Positions 36,155-45,582 of a DNA stretch of 64,000 nucleotides are shown piece by piece. Position 1 is the first letter of the stretch. Each line of letters starts with the position of its first letter. The notes beneath the pieces are model-generated. The model was not told where the DNA came from, did no database searches, and saw only the letters and a program-made list of their open reading frames with translations. This DNA is from Mycolicibacterium helvum (lineage in GTDB: Bacteria; Actinomycetota; Actinomycetes; Mycobacteriales; Mycobacteriaceae): assembly GCF_010731895.1 (NCBI RefSeq), contig NZ_AP022596.1:4278001-4342000 (forward strand), read 5' to 3'. The position numbers were made by a program, and so were the translations under genes.

Positions 36155-36760
36155 ATGACCATTGATCCCAAGAGCACTGCCGTGGTGTTGATCGAATACC
36201 AGAACGACTTCACCACCTACGGTGGCGTCCTGCACGATGCGGTGTCGGAAGTGATGGCAAGGACGGGCATGCTCGCGCATACCCGCAACGTGGTGGCCGC
36301 GGCTCGCAGCACGGGGGTAGTGGTCATGCATGCCCCGATCACCTTCGCTGAGGGCTACGGCGAGATCACCAACCACCCCTATGGGATTCTGAAGGGAGTG
36401 GTCGACGGCAACGCCTTCGTCAAAGGGTCATGGGGTGCGGCGATCGTCGAGGATCTGACGCCGGCCGCCGGTGACATCGTCATCGAAGGAAAGCGCGGCC
36501 TGGACACGTTCGCCAGCACCAACTTGGACTTCATCCTGCGCAGCAAGGGCATCAGCACCATCGCGCTGGCTGGGTTCCTGACCAACTGTTGCGTGGAATC
36601 GACGATGCGCAGTGGCTACGAGAACGGTTATCAGGTCATCACATTGAGCGATTGTGTCGCGGCGACCTCGGTTGAGGAGCACGAGAACGCGCTCAAGTAC
36701 GACTACCCGATGTTTTCTCGGCCGATGACCGCCGACGAGTTCATCGGGCAGCTCGCGTGA
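36155..36760 (+). CDS. Isochorismatase-like cysteine hydrolase
   Basis: 201 residues with the Cys-hydrolase alpha/beta fold. Nucleophile Cys is in GFLTNCCVESTMR, the Lys in VIEGKRGLD, and the acid is Glu14 of IEYQNDF where Asp is more usual; this variant occurs in some family members. Substrates in the family include isochorismate, nicotinamide and carbamoyl compounds; none can be assigned. Its stop overlaps the D-2-hydroxyacid dehydrogenase start (GTGA), so they work in one pathway. Confidence 0.85.
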   Translation: MTIDPKSTAVVLIEYQNDFTTYGGVLHDAVSEVMARTGMLAHTRNVVAAARSTGVVVMHAPITFAEGYGEITNHPYGILKGVVDGNAFVKGSWGAAIVEDLTPAAGDIVIEGKRGLDTFASTNLDFILRSKGISTIALAGFLTNCCVESTMRSGYENGYQVITLSDCVAATSVEEHENALKYDYPMFSRPMTADEFIGQLA

Positions 36761-37695
36761 CGCGCGTGCAGGTCGCAGTCCTCGATGATTACCAGAACGT
36801 CGCCCTCGAGTTGGCCGACTGGGCGACGGTGGCCGATCGTGCCGACATCACGGTCTTCAACGACCACATCTTCGACCCCGACGAACTCGTCGCACGGCTG
36901 GCTCCCTTCGACGTGATCTTCGTGATGCGTGAGCGAACCCCGCTGCCGCGCAGCATCATCGAACGACTGCCGAAGCTGAAGATGATCGCCTCCACCGGCC
37001 CGTTCAACGCCTCCATCGACATGGCGGCTGCCGAGGAACACGGTATCCACGTCGGGACCACCGGCGGCACCGTGGCGTCGACGGTGGAGCTGACCTGGGC
37101 GCTGATCCTGGCCGGGGCTCGCAATCTCGTCGCCGAAAGCACTTCGGTCCGCGACGGCGGCTGGCAGGTATCGGTGGGACGCGAACTGTCCGGGCGGGTG
37201 CTGGGCGTTCTGGGCTTGGGCCGCATCGGTGCTCGCGTCGCCCGAATTGGTGAGGCATTTGGTATGCACGTGATCGCCTGGAGCCAGAACCTGACCCCGG
37301 AGACCGCCGCCGGAGCGGGGGCGACCCACGTCGGCAAGGAGGAGCTGTTCGCCCGCTCCGATGTGCTGACCGTCCACATGAAGCTCAGCGAACGGTCCAC
37401 GGGTCTGATCGGCGCTGCCGAACTGGCGTTAATGAAGCCAACTGCGCTGCTGGTCAACACCTCTCGCGGGCCGCTCATCGACGAGGCTGCCCTGGTCGCG
37501 GCCCTGGAAGCCAAGACCATTCGGGCCGCTGCGCTGGACGTCTTCGACACCGAGCCGCTTCCGGCCGGGCACCGCCTGCGCACCCTCGACAACGTGATTG
37601 CCACACCGCATATCGGTTATGTCGCCGACCGTCCCTATCGCATCTTCTTTTCCGATGCCGTCGCCGCTATCGCGCAGTGGCTTGACCGGCAGTGA
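36757..37695 (+). CDS. D-2-hydroxyacid dehydrogenase (NAD-dependent)
   Basis: 312 residues. Rossmann motif LGLGRIGARVARIGEAFGM (~150-168), catalytic Arg in LLVNTSRGPLIDE, Glu in DVFDTEPLP and His in TPHIGYV are all in place. The family includes glycerate and hydroxypyruvate reductases and 3-phosphoglycerate dehydrogenase-like enzymes. GTG 36757 overlaps the hydrolase stop. It converges on the amidohydrolase gene with adjacent stops. Likely part of an organic-acid degradation group; exact substrate unknown. Confidence 0.88.
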   Translation: MTRVQVAVLDDYQNVALELADWATVADRADITVFNDHIFDPDELVARLAPFDVIFVMRERTPLPRSIIERLPKLKMIASTGPFNASIDMAAAEEHGIHVGTTGGTVASTVELTWALILAGARNLVAESTSVRDGGWQVSVGRELSGRVLGVLGLGRIGARVARIGEAFGMHVIAWSQNLTPETAAGAGATHVGKEELFARSDVLTVHMKLSERSTGLIGAAELALMKPTALLVNTSRGPLIDEAALVAALEAKTIRAAALDVFDTEPLPAGHRLRTLDNVIATPHIGYVADRPYRIFFSDAVAAIAQWLDRQ

Positions 37696-38964
37696 TCAGT
37701 AGGCGTCCGGGTTCTGCTGGACGGCCTCCGGGACCGGATGCTGGTAGAGCCGTGAAGCGTTCTCCCAGGTCACTTTCCGGATGATGTCGTCAGGCAGTCC
37801 GTTGATCTGCTCGCGGATGGTGCGCTGGGTGTGCGGCCAGGTCGAATCGCAGTGCGGGTAGTCGGCTTCGAGCAGGATGTTGTCGGCGCCAATCCGCTCG
37901 TACTGGATGAACGACGACTGATCCTCGACCGCGCAGAACCAGAAGTTGCGGGTGAACACCTCGGCCGGGGTCAGGGTCTCGCCGAGCGCCTTCCACGTCC
38001 CGTACATCTCGTGGTAGCTCAACATGTGGTCCAGGCGGTCGAGAAGCCCTGCCACCCAGCCGATTCCGCCCTCGGATAGGCAGATCTTCAGGTCCGGATA
38101 GCGGCTGCACACGCCGGAGTACAACCAGTCGACCGCCGCGCTGATGGCGTAGGCAAAGAACAGCACGCCGGGCACATCAGGCGGGGCGTCGTCGGTGGTC
38201 GACGGGGAGGTTCCCGACGAGCCGATGTGCAGGTTGACCACCGTCCCGGTCTCCGCGCAGGCGGCCATCATCGGCTCCCAGTAGCCGGAGTGGATGGTCG
38301 GCAGCCCCAGCATGGCCGGGTTCTCGCTGAACGTCACCGCGTGGAAGCCGCGTTCGGCGTTCTCGTAGATCATCTTTGCGCCGACCTCGGGATCCAGCAG
38401 CCACGGCAGCTGGCAGGGAATGATCCGGCCCGGGTACGTTCCGGCCCAGGAGTCGATATGCCAGTCGTTCCAGGCCCTGACCGACGCCATCGCCAGGTCC
38501 CGGTCGGTGGTCACCTGCTGCAGCCGCTGACCGGCGAAGCCAGGCAGGAATGACGGGAAGTTCAGCGAGGCGTACACACCGTTGAGGTCCATGTCCGCCA
38601 CGCGGGCATGGATATCCCAGGCGCCGCGGCGCATTTCATCGAACCGGGCCGGTTCGAACCCGTACTCCGACACCGGCCGGCCGACGACGGCGTTGAATCC
38701 GACGTTCGGTAGCGACTGGCCGTCATACATCCAGGTCTGCCCGCCGTCCTCAGTATCGACCACCCGCGGCGCCCGGTCGGCGAACTTGGCCGGCACCCGT
38801 CCCTCGAACGTGTCGGGTGGCTCGACGATGTGATCGTCGACGGAGATGACGGTGTAGTAGCGCTTCGCGCGTTCGGGTTCGGGGAGGAAGGTCACGGTCC
38901 GGTCGGCGCCGGTCTTGGCGGTGGTGAAGTTCAGATTCGACTGCAACTCGTCGATGGAAGCCAT
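37696..38964 (-). CDS. Amidohydrolase-2 family protein (decarboxylase-like)
   Basis: 422 residues. Metal-site segments are VISVDDHIVEPPDTFEGR, NLHIGSSGTSPS, and LLEADYPHCDSTWPHTQ with the Asp/His pair typical of ACMSD-type amidohydrolases. Mycobacteria have many paralogues in lipid and aromatic catabolism. ATG 38964 is used; 16 bases separate it from the aldolase gene, so the synthetase-aldolase-amidohydrolase order is one minus-strand transcript under a GntR regulator. Confidence 0.87.
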   Translation of the reverse strand: MASIDELQSNLNFTTAKTGADRTVTFLPEPERAKRYYTVISVDDHIVEPPDTFEGRVPAKFADRAPRVVDTEDGGQTWMYDGQSLPNVGFNAVVGRPVSEYGFEPARFDEMRRGAWDIHARVADMDLNGVYASLNFPSFLPGFAGQRLQQVTTDRDLAMASVRAWNDWHIDSWAGTYPGRIIPCQLPWLLDPEVGAKMIYENAERGFHAVTFSENPAMLGLPTIHSGYWEPMMAACAETGTVVNLHIGSSGTSPSTTDDAPPDVPGVLFFAYAISAAVDWLYSGVCSRYPDLKICLSEGGIGWVAGLLDRLDHMLSYHEMYGTWKALGETLTPAEVFTRNFWFCAVEDQSSFIQYERIGADNILLEADYPHCDSTWPHTQRTIREQINGLPDDIIRKVTWENASRLYQHPVPEAVQQNPDAY

Positions 38965-38980
38965 GGCTCAAGTCTCCTTG

Positions 38981-39787
38981 TCAGTCCAGCACGCTGGGGT
39001 CGGCCTTGATGGTCATGCGCGCAGCGCCGGCCCAGTACACGTCGGCGGCGCGTTCGATCAGCGAGGCCTGCATGCCGATCATGTCGCCGCGGTTCATCGT
39101 CTTTGGTGTGCGGCCGGTGACCATCACGTCGTAGGCCAGCCGGCACACCCGCTCGATGGACACCGCCCGATACACCGCCGCGGCCAGATCATGTCCGGTG
39201 GCGATCACCCCGTGGTTGGCCAGGATCACCAGATTGGCCGAACCGATCTGACCAGCGAGTTCCGCTGCACGCCAAGGGGTATCGATCTCACCGTCGTACT
39301 TCTCGACCAGATACATGTCATCGAGGAACAACGCGCCGGTCTGGTGGACGAGGTCGGGCAACACTCCCAACGCGGCGATCAGGCTGACGTAGTAGGGGTG
39401 ATTGTGGATCACCACCCTGGCATCAGGACGCTGCCGGTGGATCTCGGTGTGCAGGTGGATCGCCGGTGTGACGTCCCAGCGGCCGCGGACCACATGCGCG
39501 TCCTCATCGACCACGCAGATGTCGGATGCGGACAGTTCCTGCCACCACAGTCCCCACGGGTTGACGAACATGTCGGAGCGAGGCTTGCCCGAGCGACTGT
39601 CCACCTCGGTCTGTCCCTCGGGCTGCCAGGTGATGTGCCCGGCCATGTTCTCGGCGAAGCCGATATCGGCGAGGTGACGGAACGCCACCGCCATCTTCTG
39701 CTCGTCGGTCAGTTCGATGCCGATCGGTGGCGTCTTCGACGGCGCCCATACGCCGAGGCCGCCCCGACGCACTTCTGGTGTGGTCAT
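38981..39787 (-). CDS. Class II aldolase/adducin-family protein
   Basis: 268 residues. Zn-binding His residues are in VVIHNHPYYVS and VILANHGVIATG, with a catalytic Glu/Asp region in ASDICVVDED. Family members are fuculose-phosphate aldolase-like or act as decarboxylases/aldolases on acids. ATG 39787 overlaps the synthetase stop (ATGA), so an upstream-extended frame through the synthetase gene is rejected. Confidence 0.87.
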   Translation of the reverse strand: MTTPEVRRGGLGVWAPSKTPPIGIELTDEQKMAVAFRHLADIGFAENMAGHITWQPEGQTEVDSRSGKPRSDMFVNPWGLWWQELSASDICVVDEDAHVVRGRWDVTPAIHLHTEIHRQRPDARVVIHNHPYYVSLIAALGVLPDLVHQTGALFLDDMYLVEKYDGEIDTPWRAAELAGQIGSANLVILANHGVIATGHDLAAAVYRAVSIERVCRLAYDVMVTGRTPKTMNRGDMIGMQASLIERAADVYWAGAARMTIKADPSVLD

Positions 39788-41394
39788 GATCGCTCCAGTA
39801 TTGATCGGATCTCTTCGCGGAGTTGCCCTTTGGCGATCTTGCCGCCGGAGGAGCGCGGAAGCTCGGCTAGCACCTCGAGGCGTTCGGGCAGCAGTTCCTT
39901 CGAGACGCCGTGGGCCAGCAGGTGGTCGATGAGGGCAGGCAGCTCGAGTGTGTCGCCGGGATTGACGAGCTCGGCGAAGACACAGACCCGCTCCCCGAAG
40001 AGGGGATCGGGCATGGCCACCGCGGCGGCCACCGCGACGGCGGGGTGGGTGTCCACGACTTCCTCGACGGCGACCGCACTGATGTTCTTGCCGCCGCGCA
40101 GGATGAAGTCGGAGGTTCGCCCGGCCAGCACCAGATAGCCATCGCTGTCCAGCTCGCAGATATCGCCCATCCGCATCCAGCCGTCCTCGGTGTACAGCTT
40201 GTCGTGATCGGTGCCGCCCAGGTAGCCGAGGCTGGTCGCCGGTCCGCGGCAAACCGGCTGTCCACGACCGGATTTCGTGACGTCGTCGGCACCGTCGAAC
40301 AGGCGCACCTGCATCTCGGGGACGATCTGCCCGGCGGTTCGCAGCCGGTGGTGCAGCGAATCCTTGACGGTGGTCGCACTGAGCATGCCGGTTTCGTTGG
40401 AGCCGTAGAACTGGAGGATCGTGACCCCGGTCAGCTCTTCGAACTGTGCGGCCTGTGCGTAGGGCAAGGGCTCGCCGCCGGTGAACACGATGCGCAGGCT
40501 GGAGAGGTCGTACTCCCGGGAGGCGGTGTTGGCCAGAATCATCATCAATTGGGTACTCACACAGCACAACACCGTGGCGCGGTGGCGCTCGATGGCGGCG
40601 CAGGTCGCGACCGGGTCGAACCGCTCGATGCGCACGGTTGTCGCGCCGAGATAGATCGGGGTGGTGTGTGAGGTCCAGATTCCGAAGCCGAACGGGGTCG
40701 GGATGACCGGAAGGAAGACGTCGGTGGCGTTCAGTTCGCCGTTGGCGACTGCCTTTTGGTGAAAGTAGTGCCAGCGGTTCTGGGTGTGCACTACGCATTT
40801 GGGTAGCCCCGTGGTGCCCGAGGTCGAGTTGATGAGGAAGGGGTCATCGGGCCCCACTGGCGACAGCCCGACCGCAGCGTCCGGTGCGGCTGCGGTGGTG
40901 TCGATGGTGAGCCCGCCGGGGCCGAGCACCACGGCACGCAATGACAGGTCGGCGGCCACCTCGGCTGCCTGCGGGCCCCGTGCGGTGTCGCTGACCAACA
41001 GTGACGGCTGTGCGGTCCGCATGATCTGCGCGGCCTCCCGCACCCCAGCGCGCGCCCCGAGCCCCACGCTCACCGCGCCGCAGCGCTCGATGGCCACCAA
41101 CAGGACGTGGATGGTGACGGTGTCGCCGTGCCAGATGGCCACCCGATCGCCCGGCGCCACGCCGAGGCGCCGCAGCTGTACCGCGAGGTTGGTGGCGGCG
41201 TTGTCGAACTCCGACCAGGTCAGCGCCCAATCCGGCCCGCCGAAGGTGAAGCCGACGTATGCGGCTTTACCGGGTGCGGACTTGGCATTGCGGCGAACGC
41301 AGTCGGACAGGGTGGTGTCCGTCCACCACCCGGCGGCCCGGTAATGCGCCGCTTCGGCGCTGGTCGTGACGGCAGCGTCGACAGCCATCACCAA
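39784..41394 (-). CDS. AMP-dependent acyl-CoA synthetase/ligase
   Basis: 536 residues, typical for ANL enzymes. The phosphate loop is INSTSGTTGLPKCVVH, the A5 motif FYGSNETGM, A7 DGWMRMGDICELDSDGYLVLAGR, and the catalytic Lys is in SSGGKIAKGQLREEI. It activates a carboxylic acid to its CoA thioester. ATG 41394 or 41388. First gene after the GntR regulator gene on the same strand (24-base gap), followed by aldolase and amidohydrolase, suggesting catabolism of an aromatic or branched acid. Confidence 0.9.
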   Translation of the reverse strand: MVMAVDAAVTTSAEAAHYRAAGWWTDTTLSDCVRRNAKSAPGKAAYVGFTFGGPDWALTWSEFDNAATNLAVQLRRLGVAPGDRVAIWHGDTVTIHVLLVAIERCGAVSVGLGARAGVREAAQIMRTAQPSLLVSDTARGPQAAEVAADLSLRAVVLGPGGLTIDTTAAAPDAAVGLSPVGPDDPFLINSTSGTTGLPKCVVHTQNRWHYFHQKAVANGELNATDVFLPVIPTPFGFGIWTSHTTPIYLGATTVRIERFDPVATCAAIERHRATVLCCVSTQLMMILANTASREYDLSSLRIVFTGGEPLPYAQAAQFEELTGVTILQFYGSNETGMLSATTVKDSLHHRLRTAGQIVPEMQVRLFDGADDVTKSGRGQPVCRGPATSLGYLGGTDHDKLYTEDGWMRMGDICELDSDGYLVLAGRTSDFILRGGKNISAVAVEEVVDTHPAVAVAAAVAMPDPLFGERVCVFAELVNPGDTLELPALIDHLLAHGVSKELLPERLEVLAELPRSSGGKIAKGQLREEIRSILERS

Positions 41395-41418
41395 ATCATA
41401 TGAAAATAAGGAGCCGCG

Positions 41419-42183
41419 TCAATGGTCCCAGTGCCGCACCATGGTGGGGTTCACCATTCCCGCTGATCCCGGGTAATGCTGCGCCTTGACCAGGTGGGCC
41501 GCGGCGAGGTCATGGGCCAGGCGGGAATCACCGGCCTCGATGGCGTCGATCACCTGACGGTGTTCCTCCAGGACCGCCAGCCGCTCGTCGACCGGCACGA
41601 TGCTGTGGTCACTCACCTGGGTTGACCAGCTTTGCTCGTGTGCCGACCAGAGGGTCTCGAGTGCGCCGGCCAGCATGATCATCGTCTGGTTGCCGCAGTG
41701 GGCGACCAGCGCCTCGTGATAGCGCCGGCTCGCGGAGATGGCGCTCTGAAAATCGTCGGCGGCATCGACCGCCTCGGCGTGCAGCTGGCGAAGCGCCGGA
41801 ACGACCGTGCGCTTGCGGTCCGCTCGCTCGGCGCACAGCGCCGCGCACGCCGGCTCCATCTGTCTCAACGCGCCGCCCACATCGGACAGGCTCACGTCCT
41901 GGGAGCCGAGTACCAGGCCGATCGTGTAGGCCACGTTCGCGGCATTGGGCCGACGGACCACCGCGCCACCGAGCTTGCCGCGCCGCACTCGCAGCAGCCC
42001 TTCAGCTTCCAGGATCCGCATAGCCTCGCGAAGCGACGGTTTGCTCACCGGGAACTCGCGCAGCAGTTCGTCCTCTTTGGGGAGGATGCTGCCATCGGCG
42101 AGCTCGCCCAGCAGGATGCGCCGCCGCAGTTGGTCGGCAACCTGCTCGGCAAGGCGGCGGAATTGAACGGTTGGCTCTGACAC
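41419..42183 (-). CDS. GntR-family (FadR/FCD-type) transcriptional regulator
   Basis: 254 residues. Winged helix at ~8-75 (LAEQVADQLRRRILLGELAD, LPKEDELLREFPVSKPSLRE, LRVRRGKLGGAVV) followed by an all-helical FCD ligand domain with candidate metal His residues (RRYHEALVAHCGN, AHDLAAAHL). GTG 42183 gives a normal family length. It leads the acyl-CoA synthetase-aldolase-amidohydrolase transcript and probably senses a pathway acid. A possible operator TGTGCATCGTACA lies at 42214-42226. Confidence 0.88.
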   Translation of the reverse strand: MSEPTVQFRRLAEQVADQLRRRILLGELADGSILPKEDELLREFPVSKPSLREAMRILEAEGLLRVRRGKLGGAVVRRPNAANVAYTIGLVLGSQDVSLSDVGGALRQMEPACAALCAERADRKRTVVPALRQLHAEAVDAADDFQSAISASRRYHEALVAHCGNQTMIMLAGALETLWSAHEQSWSTQVSDHSIVPVDERLAVLEEHRQVIDAIEAGDSRLAHDLAAAHLVKAQHYPGSAGMVNPTMVRHWDH

Positions 42184-42599
42184 GGACCGGTTTTCTCGTG
42201 GGCTTCCAAATAGTGTGCATCGTACAAGCGCGAACTTGACGATTGGGTTGGACGCCGAGCAGCGTAGGGTTGGTATTCGCGAAGGCCCGACGAGGGGCCG
42301 ATTTTCGCCTCCGACTCCCGTACGAATGCCGGCGTGGACAAGTCGCCAAGTTTTGCGGGTGCATGGCCGCGACGCTGCCGACATCGCGCTGGACAATACG
42401 TTCGGCCCCAACACATTTACGCGCTTTTGGGACCGACGAGGTGCATCCGGGGTCCAAAGCCTCTGTTGGGCGACACCATTAGCGCCGATGCTGGAGCATG
42501 CGGATTGGAAACCACGGAGACACCGTGTCCGGGTTCCAGTCGCAGCAGGCCGGTTCCTCTGATGGCGCCCGCCTGCAGTCAACACTTAGGAGCGCGACG
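42184..42599. other. Divergent non-coding region
   Basis: About 415 bases between the GntR gene and the phasin-like gene. It holds an imperfect TGTGC...GTACA dyad (42214-42226), a possible GntR site, and a ribosome site just before 42600. Short frames here lack protein character. Confidence 0.4.
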
Positions 42600-42932
42600 A
42601 TGACTCAGCACACTGAGACGACCAAGAACGGCAAGAAGAGCGAGACCGCCGCAAAGACCGTGGACGTGCTGCCCCGAGCGGTAGACCTATCCGATGAGGT
42701 GCTGGAATCGGTCAAATCCGGACAGCAAGCGGCGCTCGAGGCCGTACGTAAGTTCGTCGACACCGTCGACAAGGCGCTTCCTGAGGCTGTTCATCCGCTT
42801 CGCAAGACTGTGGTCGACGGTGCCCTTGAATTGGCGGACCAGCTCGTCACGACGCAGTACGAGTTCTTGCGCAGCATCGTGCGCAGTGCAGACCGGACGC
42901 TGAACAAGCCACACGACGACGCAAAGAACTGA
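42600..42932 (+). CDS. Phasin-like small helical protein
   Basis: 110 residues, no signal peptide. After a Lys-rich N-terminus the protein is a single amphipathic helical region (VDLSDEVLESVKSGQQAALE, AVRKFVDTVDKALPEAV, LADQLVTTQYEFLRSIVRSA), as in phasins and related granule- or membrane-surface proteins; mycobacterial relatives resemble short HbhA-like sequences. ATG 42600 has AGGAGCG upstream. It may coat lipid or polyester inclusions, an inference from the helical pattern only. Confidence 0.65.
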   Translation: MTQHTETTKNGKKSETAAKTVDVLPRAVDLSDEVLESVKSGQQAALEAVRKFVDTVDKALPEAVHPLRKTVVDGALELADQLVTTQYEFLRSIVRSADRTLNKPHDDAKN

Positions 42933-43056
42933 CCGACGGGCCTGGCCCCGCCAACCACCAAGGCTGGTAGGGCGAGCGCCTGTTGCGCCGCGGCTTGATG
43001 CACTCGAAATCGCTGCGACACAACGATCAACGTCGACGGTGTGTTACCACTGAGCT

Positions 43057-44073
43057 ATGGACAGCAAGGCCAGCGGACCGCCGCCAGAACCGGTCATCGC
43101 CGCTGGTCGTAGATCGTTTGACTTATTCCCCGTAGCCGGAAGCGAGCGTAGGTCGGCGAGCACCACCACCGTGCTGGTGGCGTTCCTGATGAACGTGCTC
43201 GTTGCGGTCGCCAAATCCGTCGCGGCTGCGCTCACCGGGTCGGCTTCGATGCTGGCGGAGGCGGCGCATTCATGGGCCGACTGCGGCAACGAGATCTTTC
43301 TCATGACCGCCAACCGGCGCTCGCGGCGCCCGCCCGACGCCAAGCATCCGATCGGCAGTGGGAAAGAGGCGTACGTCTGGTCGCTGATCGCGGCACTTGG
43401 ACTACTTGCCGCCGGCGGCGCAGTTTCGATCATGCGTGGTGTTCAGGAGTTGTTGGAGCCGGCCGCCGGCGGTGACTTCCTTGTCGCGTATGTGGTGCTG
43501 GCGGTGTCGTTTGTTCTGGAGTCGGTCTCGTTCGCGCAGTCCATTCGGCAGTCCAAACCGGAGGCCGAGTCGATGCATCGGGATTTGATCGAGCATGTGC
43601 TCGTCACGTCCGACCCCACCCTGCGTGCTGTCGTGGCCGAGGATGCCGCCGCGCTGATTGGTCTGCTTCTGGCGGCCGGCGGTCTGGCGGCAAGTGAGCT
43701 GACGGGTTCGACGACGCCAGACGCCATCGCGTCGATCCTGATCGGTGTGCTGCTCGGAGCGGTCGCAGTCGTTCTGATCAACCTCAACCGACGGTTCCTG
43801 GTCGGAGAGGAGGTCGACCCCCGGGTGCGGGCCGCCGCCTTGCGGGAACTCCTCGCCATGCCGGAGGTGGCGCGCGTTACTTATCTGCGCCTGGAGGTCG
43901 TGGGGCCCCGTTCGGTGCTGATCGTCGGCGATGTCGACCTGGTTGGTGACGACGTCGAATCGCTTCTGTCGGTTCGATTACGGACGCTTGAGGCGAAGAT
44001 CCGCGATTCGCCCGCTGTTGCGGGCGCAGTGCTGAGCTTGTCTGCACCGGATGAGCCGTCACTGTCGGTCTGA
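43057..44073 (+). CDS. Cation diffusion facilitator (CDF, ZnT9-like) metal transporter
   Basis: 338 residues with six membrane helices and a C-terminal ferredoxin-like cytoplasmic domain (~250-338). The helix-2 metal site HxxxD is present in AEAAHSWADCGNE. Helix 5 reads VVAEDAAALIG: Asp is kept but the usual His four residues before is Val, with Glu next to Asp, as in SLC30A9-like CDFs. Metal specificity cannot be given; Zn, Mn or Fe are possible. It converges on pntB. Confidence 0.87.
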   Translation: MDSKASGPPPEPVIAAGRRSFDLFPVAGSERRSASTTTVLVAFLMNVLVAVAKSVAAALTGSASMLAEAAHSWADCGNEIFLMTANRRSRRPPDAKHPIGSGKEAYVWSLIAALGLLAAGGAVSIMRGVQELLEPAAGGDFLVAYVVLAVSFVLESVSFAQSIRQSKPEAESMHRDLIEHVLVTSDPTLRAVVAEDAAALIGLLLAAGGLAASELTGSTTPDAIASILIGVLLGAVAVVLINLNRRFLVGEEVDPRVRAAALRELLAMPEVARVTYLRLEVVGPRSVLIVGDVDLVGDDVESLLSVRLRTLEAKIRDSPAVAGAVLSLSAPDEPSLSV

Positions 44074-44157
44074 GCCGCCGACGAGGATGTTGCCTCGTGG
44101 CTCGGTGTTGACGATCCCGAGGAGTTCAAACATGGTGCTGTGCACGATGACTCGGCG

Positions 44158-45582
44158 TCAGCGGACGTACGCGTCCAGACCGGTGAGGAGCGCGGCGAGG
44201 CCCGCTTTGGCGTCGCTGAACAGCATGGCCGTCTTGGGGTTCGTATAGAGCTCATTGTCCACTCCGGCGTAGCCGTGGCCGAGGGAGCGTTTGATGACGA
44301 TCACGCTCTTGGCCGCATCGACGTCAAGGATGGGCATGCCGGAGACGGGGTTGCCGGGCCTGCGAGCCGCGGGGTTGGTGACGTCATTGGCGCCGACGAC
44401 CAAGACGACGTCGGTGCGGGCGAACTCGGGGTTGATCTCCTCGAGGTCTTTCATCTGCTCGTAGGGGGCGTTCGCTTCGGCGAGTAAGACATTCATCTGT
44501 CCGGGCATCCGCCCAGCGACCGGGTGGATGCCGTAGGTGACATCGACTCCGTGTTTAGTCAGTGCGGCTGCGAGTTCGACGACTTCGTGTTGGGCTTGCG
44601 CGGCGGCCAAGCCGTAGCCGGGCACGATCACAACCTTGCCGGCGTAGGCCAGTTGCAGGGCGGCATCGTCGACGGCGACCTCACGCACCGTCCCGGTCAC
44701 CGATACGGGCTGGCTGCCGGCGTCGTTGTCGCCGGTGCCGAATCCGCCGGCAATGATGCTGAGCAGGGGCCGGTTCATGGCATCGGCCATCAGCTTGGTG
44801 AGAATGCCGCCGGCAGCACCGACTAGAGCGCCGGCGATGATCAACGGTGTGCTGTCGATGACGAAGCCGGCCATCGCGACGGCGGTACCGGTGCAGGCGT
44901 TCAGCAGTGAGATGACAACCGGCATATCGGCGCCGCCGATGGGCAGGGTGAGAAGTACCCCCAGACCGAGCGCGGCCGCGGCGAGCGCGCACAACACCGC
45001 CACGCCGCCGTAGCCGCAGGTATAGGCGAGTCCGCTGGCCAGCGCCGCGGCGGCCAGCAGCAGATTGAGCGCGCGACCGCCGGGAAAGGTCAGTGGCTTG
45101 CCGGGAATGAGGCCGGCGAGCTTACCTCCGGCGATCAGCGAACCGGAGAAGGTGATACCGCCGATGAGCACGCCCAGAAATGTCGTCAGGGTGGTGTTGA
45201 CCGGCAATTGACTCAGCGGCAGCGATCCGGCGTGCTTGATCGCGTCACCGAATGCGACCAGCGCGGCCGCGCCGCCGCCGACTGCGTTGAACAGGCTGAC
45301 GAGTTGCGGCATCGCGGTCATCTTCACCCGACGTGCGGTGAGCAGCCCGGTCAGCCCGCCGCCGAGCAGCCCGCCGGACAGCACGAGCGCGGCGGTCGCG
45401 TTGATGACGTGGTCATCGGCGAGAACCGCGATCGTGGTTACGAAAGCGACGGCCATCCCGACCGCGGAGAGCTGGTTTCCGCGACGCGCCGAGGCCGGTG
45501 AGGTCATCAGGTGCAGACCGAGGATGAAGCAGGCCGCGGCAAGTAGGTACAGGACGTGGATCAGGGTGTGGAAGGTACTCAT
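44158..45582 (-). CDS. pntB: NAD(P) transhydrogenase beta subunit
   Basis: 474 residues. The N-terminal two-thirds are membrane helices (dII) and the C-terminal ~180 residues the NADP-binding dIII: VIVPGYGLAAAQAQHEV, GIHPVAGRMPGQMNVLLAEA, GANDVTNPAAR and IKRSLGHGYAGVDNELY. With PntAA and PntAB it couples proton flow to hydride transfer between NADH and NADP+. ATG 45582 overlaps the pntAB stop (ATGA). In this context it can balance NADH and NADPH when respiration is limited. Confidence 0.96.
   Translation of the reverse strand: MSTFHTLIHVLYLLAAACFILGLHLMTSPASARRGNQLSAVGMAVAFVTTIAVLADDHVINATAALVLSGGLLGGGLTGLLTARRVKMTAMPQLVSLFNAVGGGAAALVAFGDAIKHAGSLPLSQLPVNTTLTTFLGVLIGGITFSGSLIAGGKLAGLIPGKPLTFPGGRALNLLLAAAALASGLAYTCGYGGVAVLCALAAAALGLGVLLTLPIGGADMPVVISLLNACTGTAVAMAGFVIDSTPLIIAGALVGAAGGILTKLMADAMNRPLLSIIAGGFGTGDNDAGSQPVSVTGTVREVAVDDAALQLAYAGKVVIVPGYGLAAAQAQHEVVELAAALTKHGVDVTYGIHPVAGRMPGQMNVLLAEANAPYEQMKDLEEINPEFARTDVVLVVGANDVTNPAARRPGNPVSGMPILDVDAAKSVIVIKRSLGHGYAGVDNELYTNPKTAMLFSDAKAGLAALLTGLDAYVR

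Noticed and set aside
42985..43060. tRNA-like sequence on the minus strand (TAGCTCAGTGGTAAC)
   Set aside because: The D-arm look-alike has no pairing GAGC strand, no matching acceptor stem and no proper T arm; it is coincidental and overlaps the CDF gene start.
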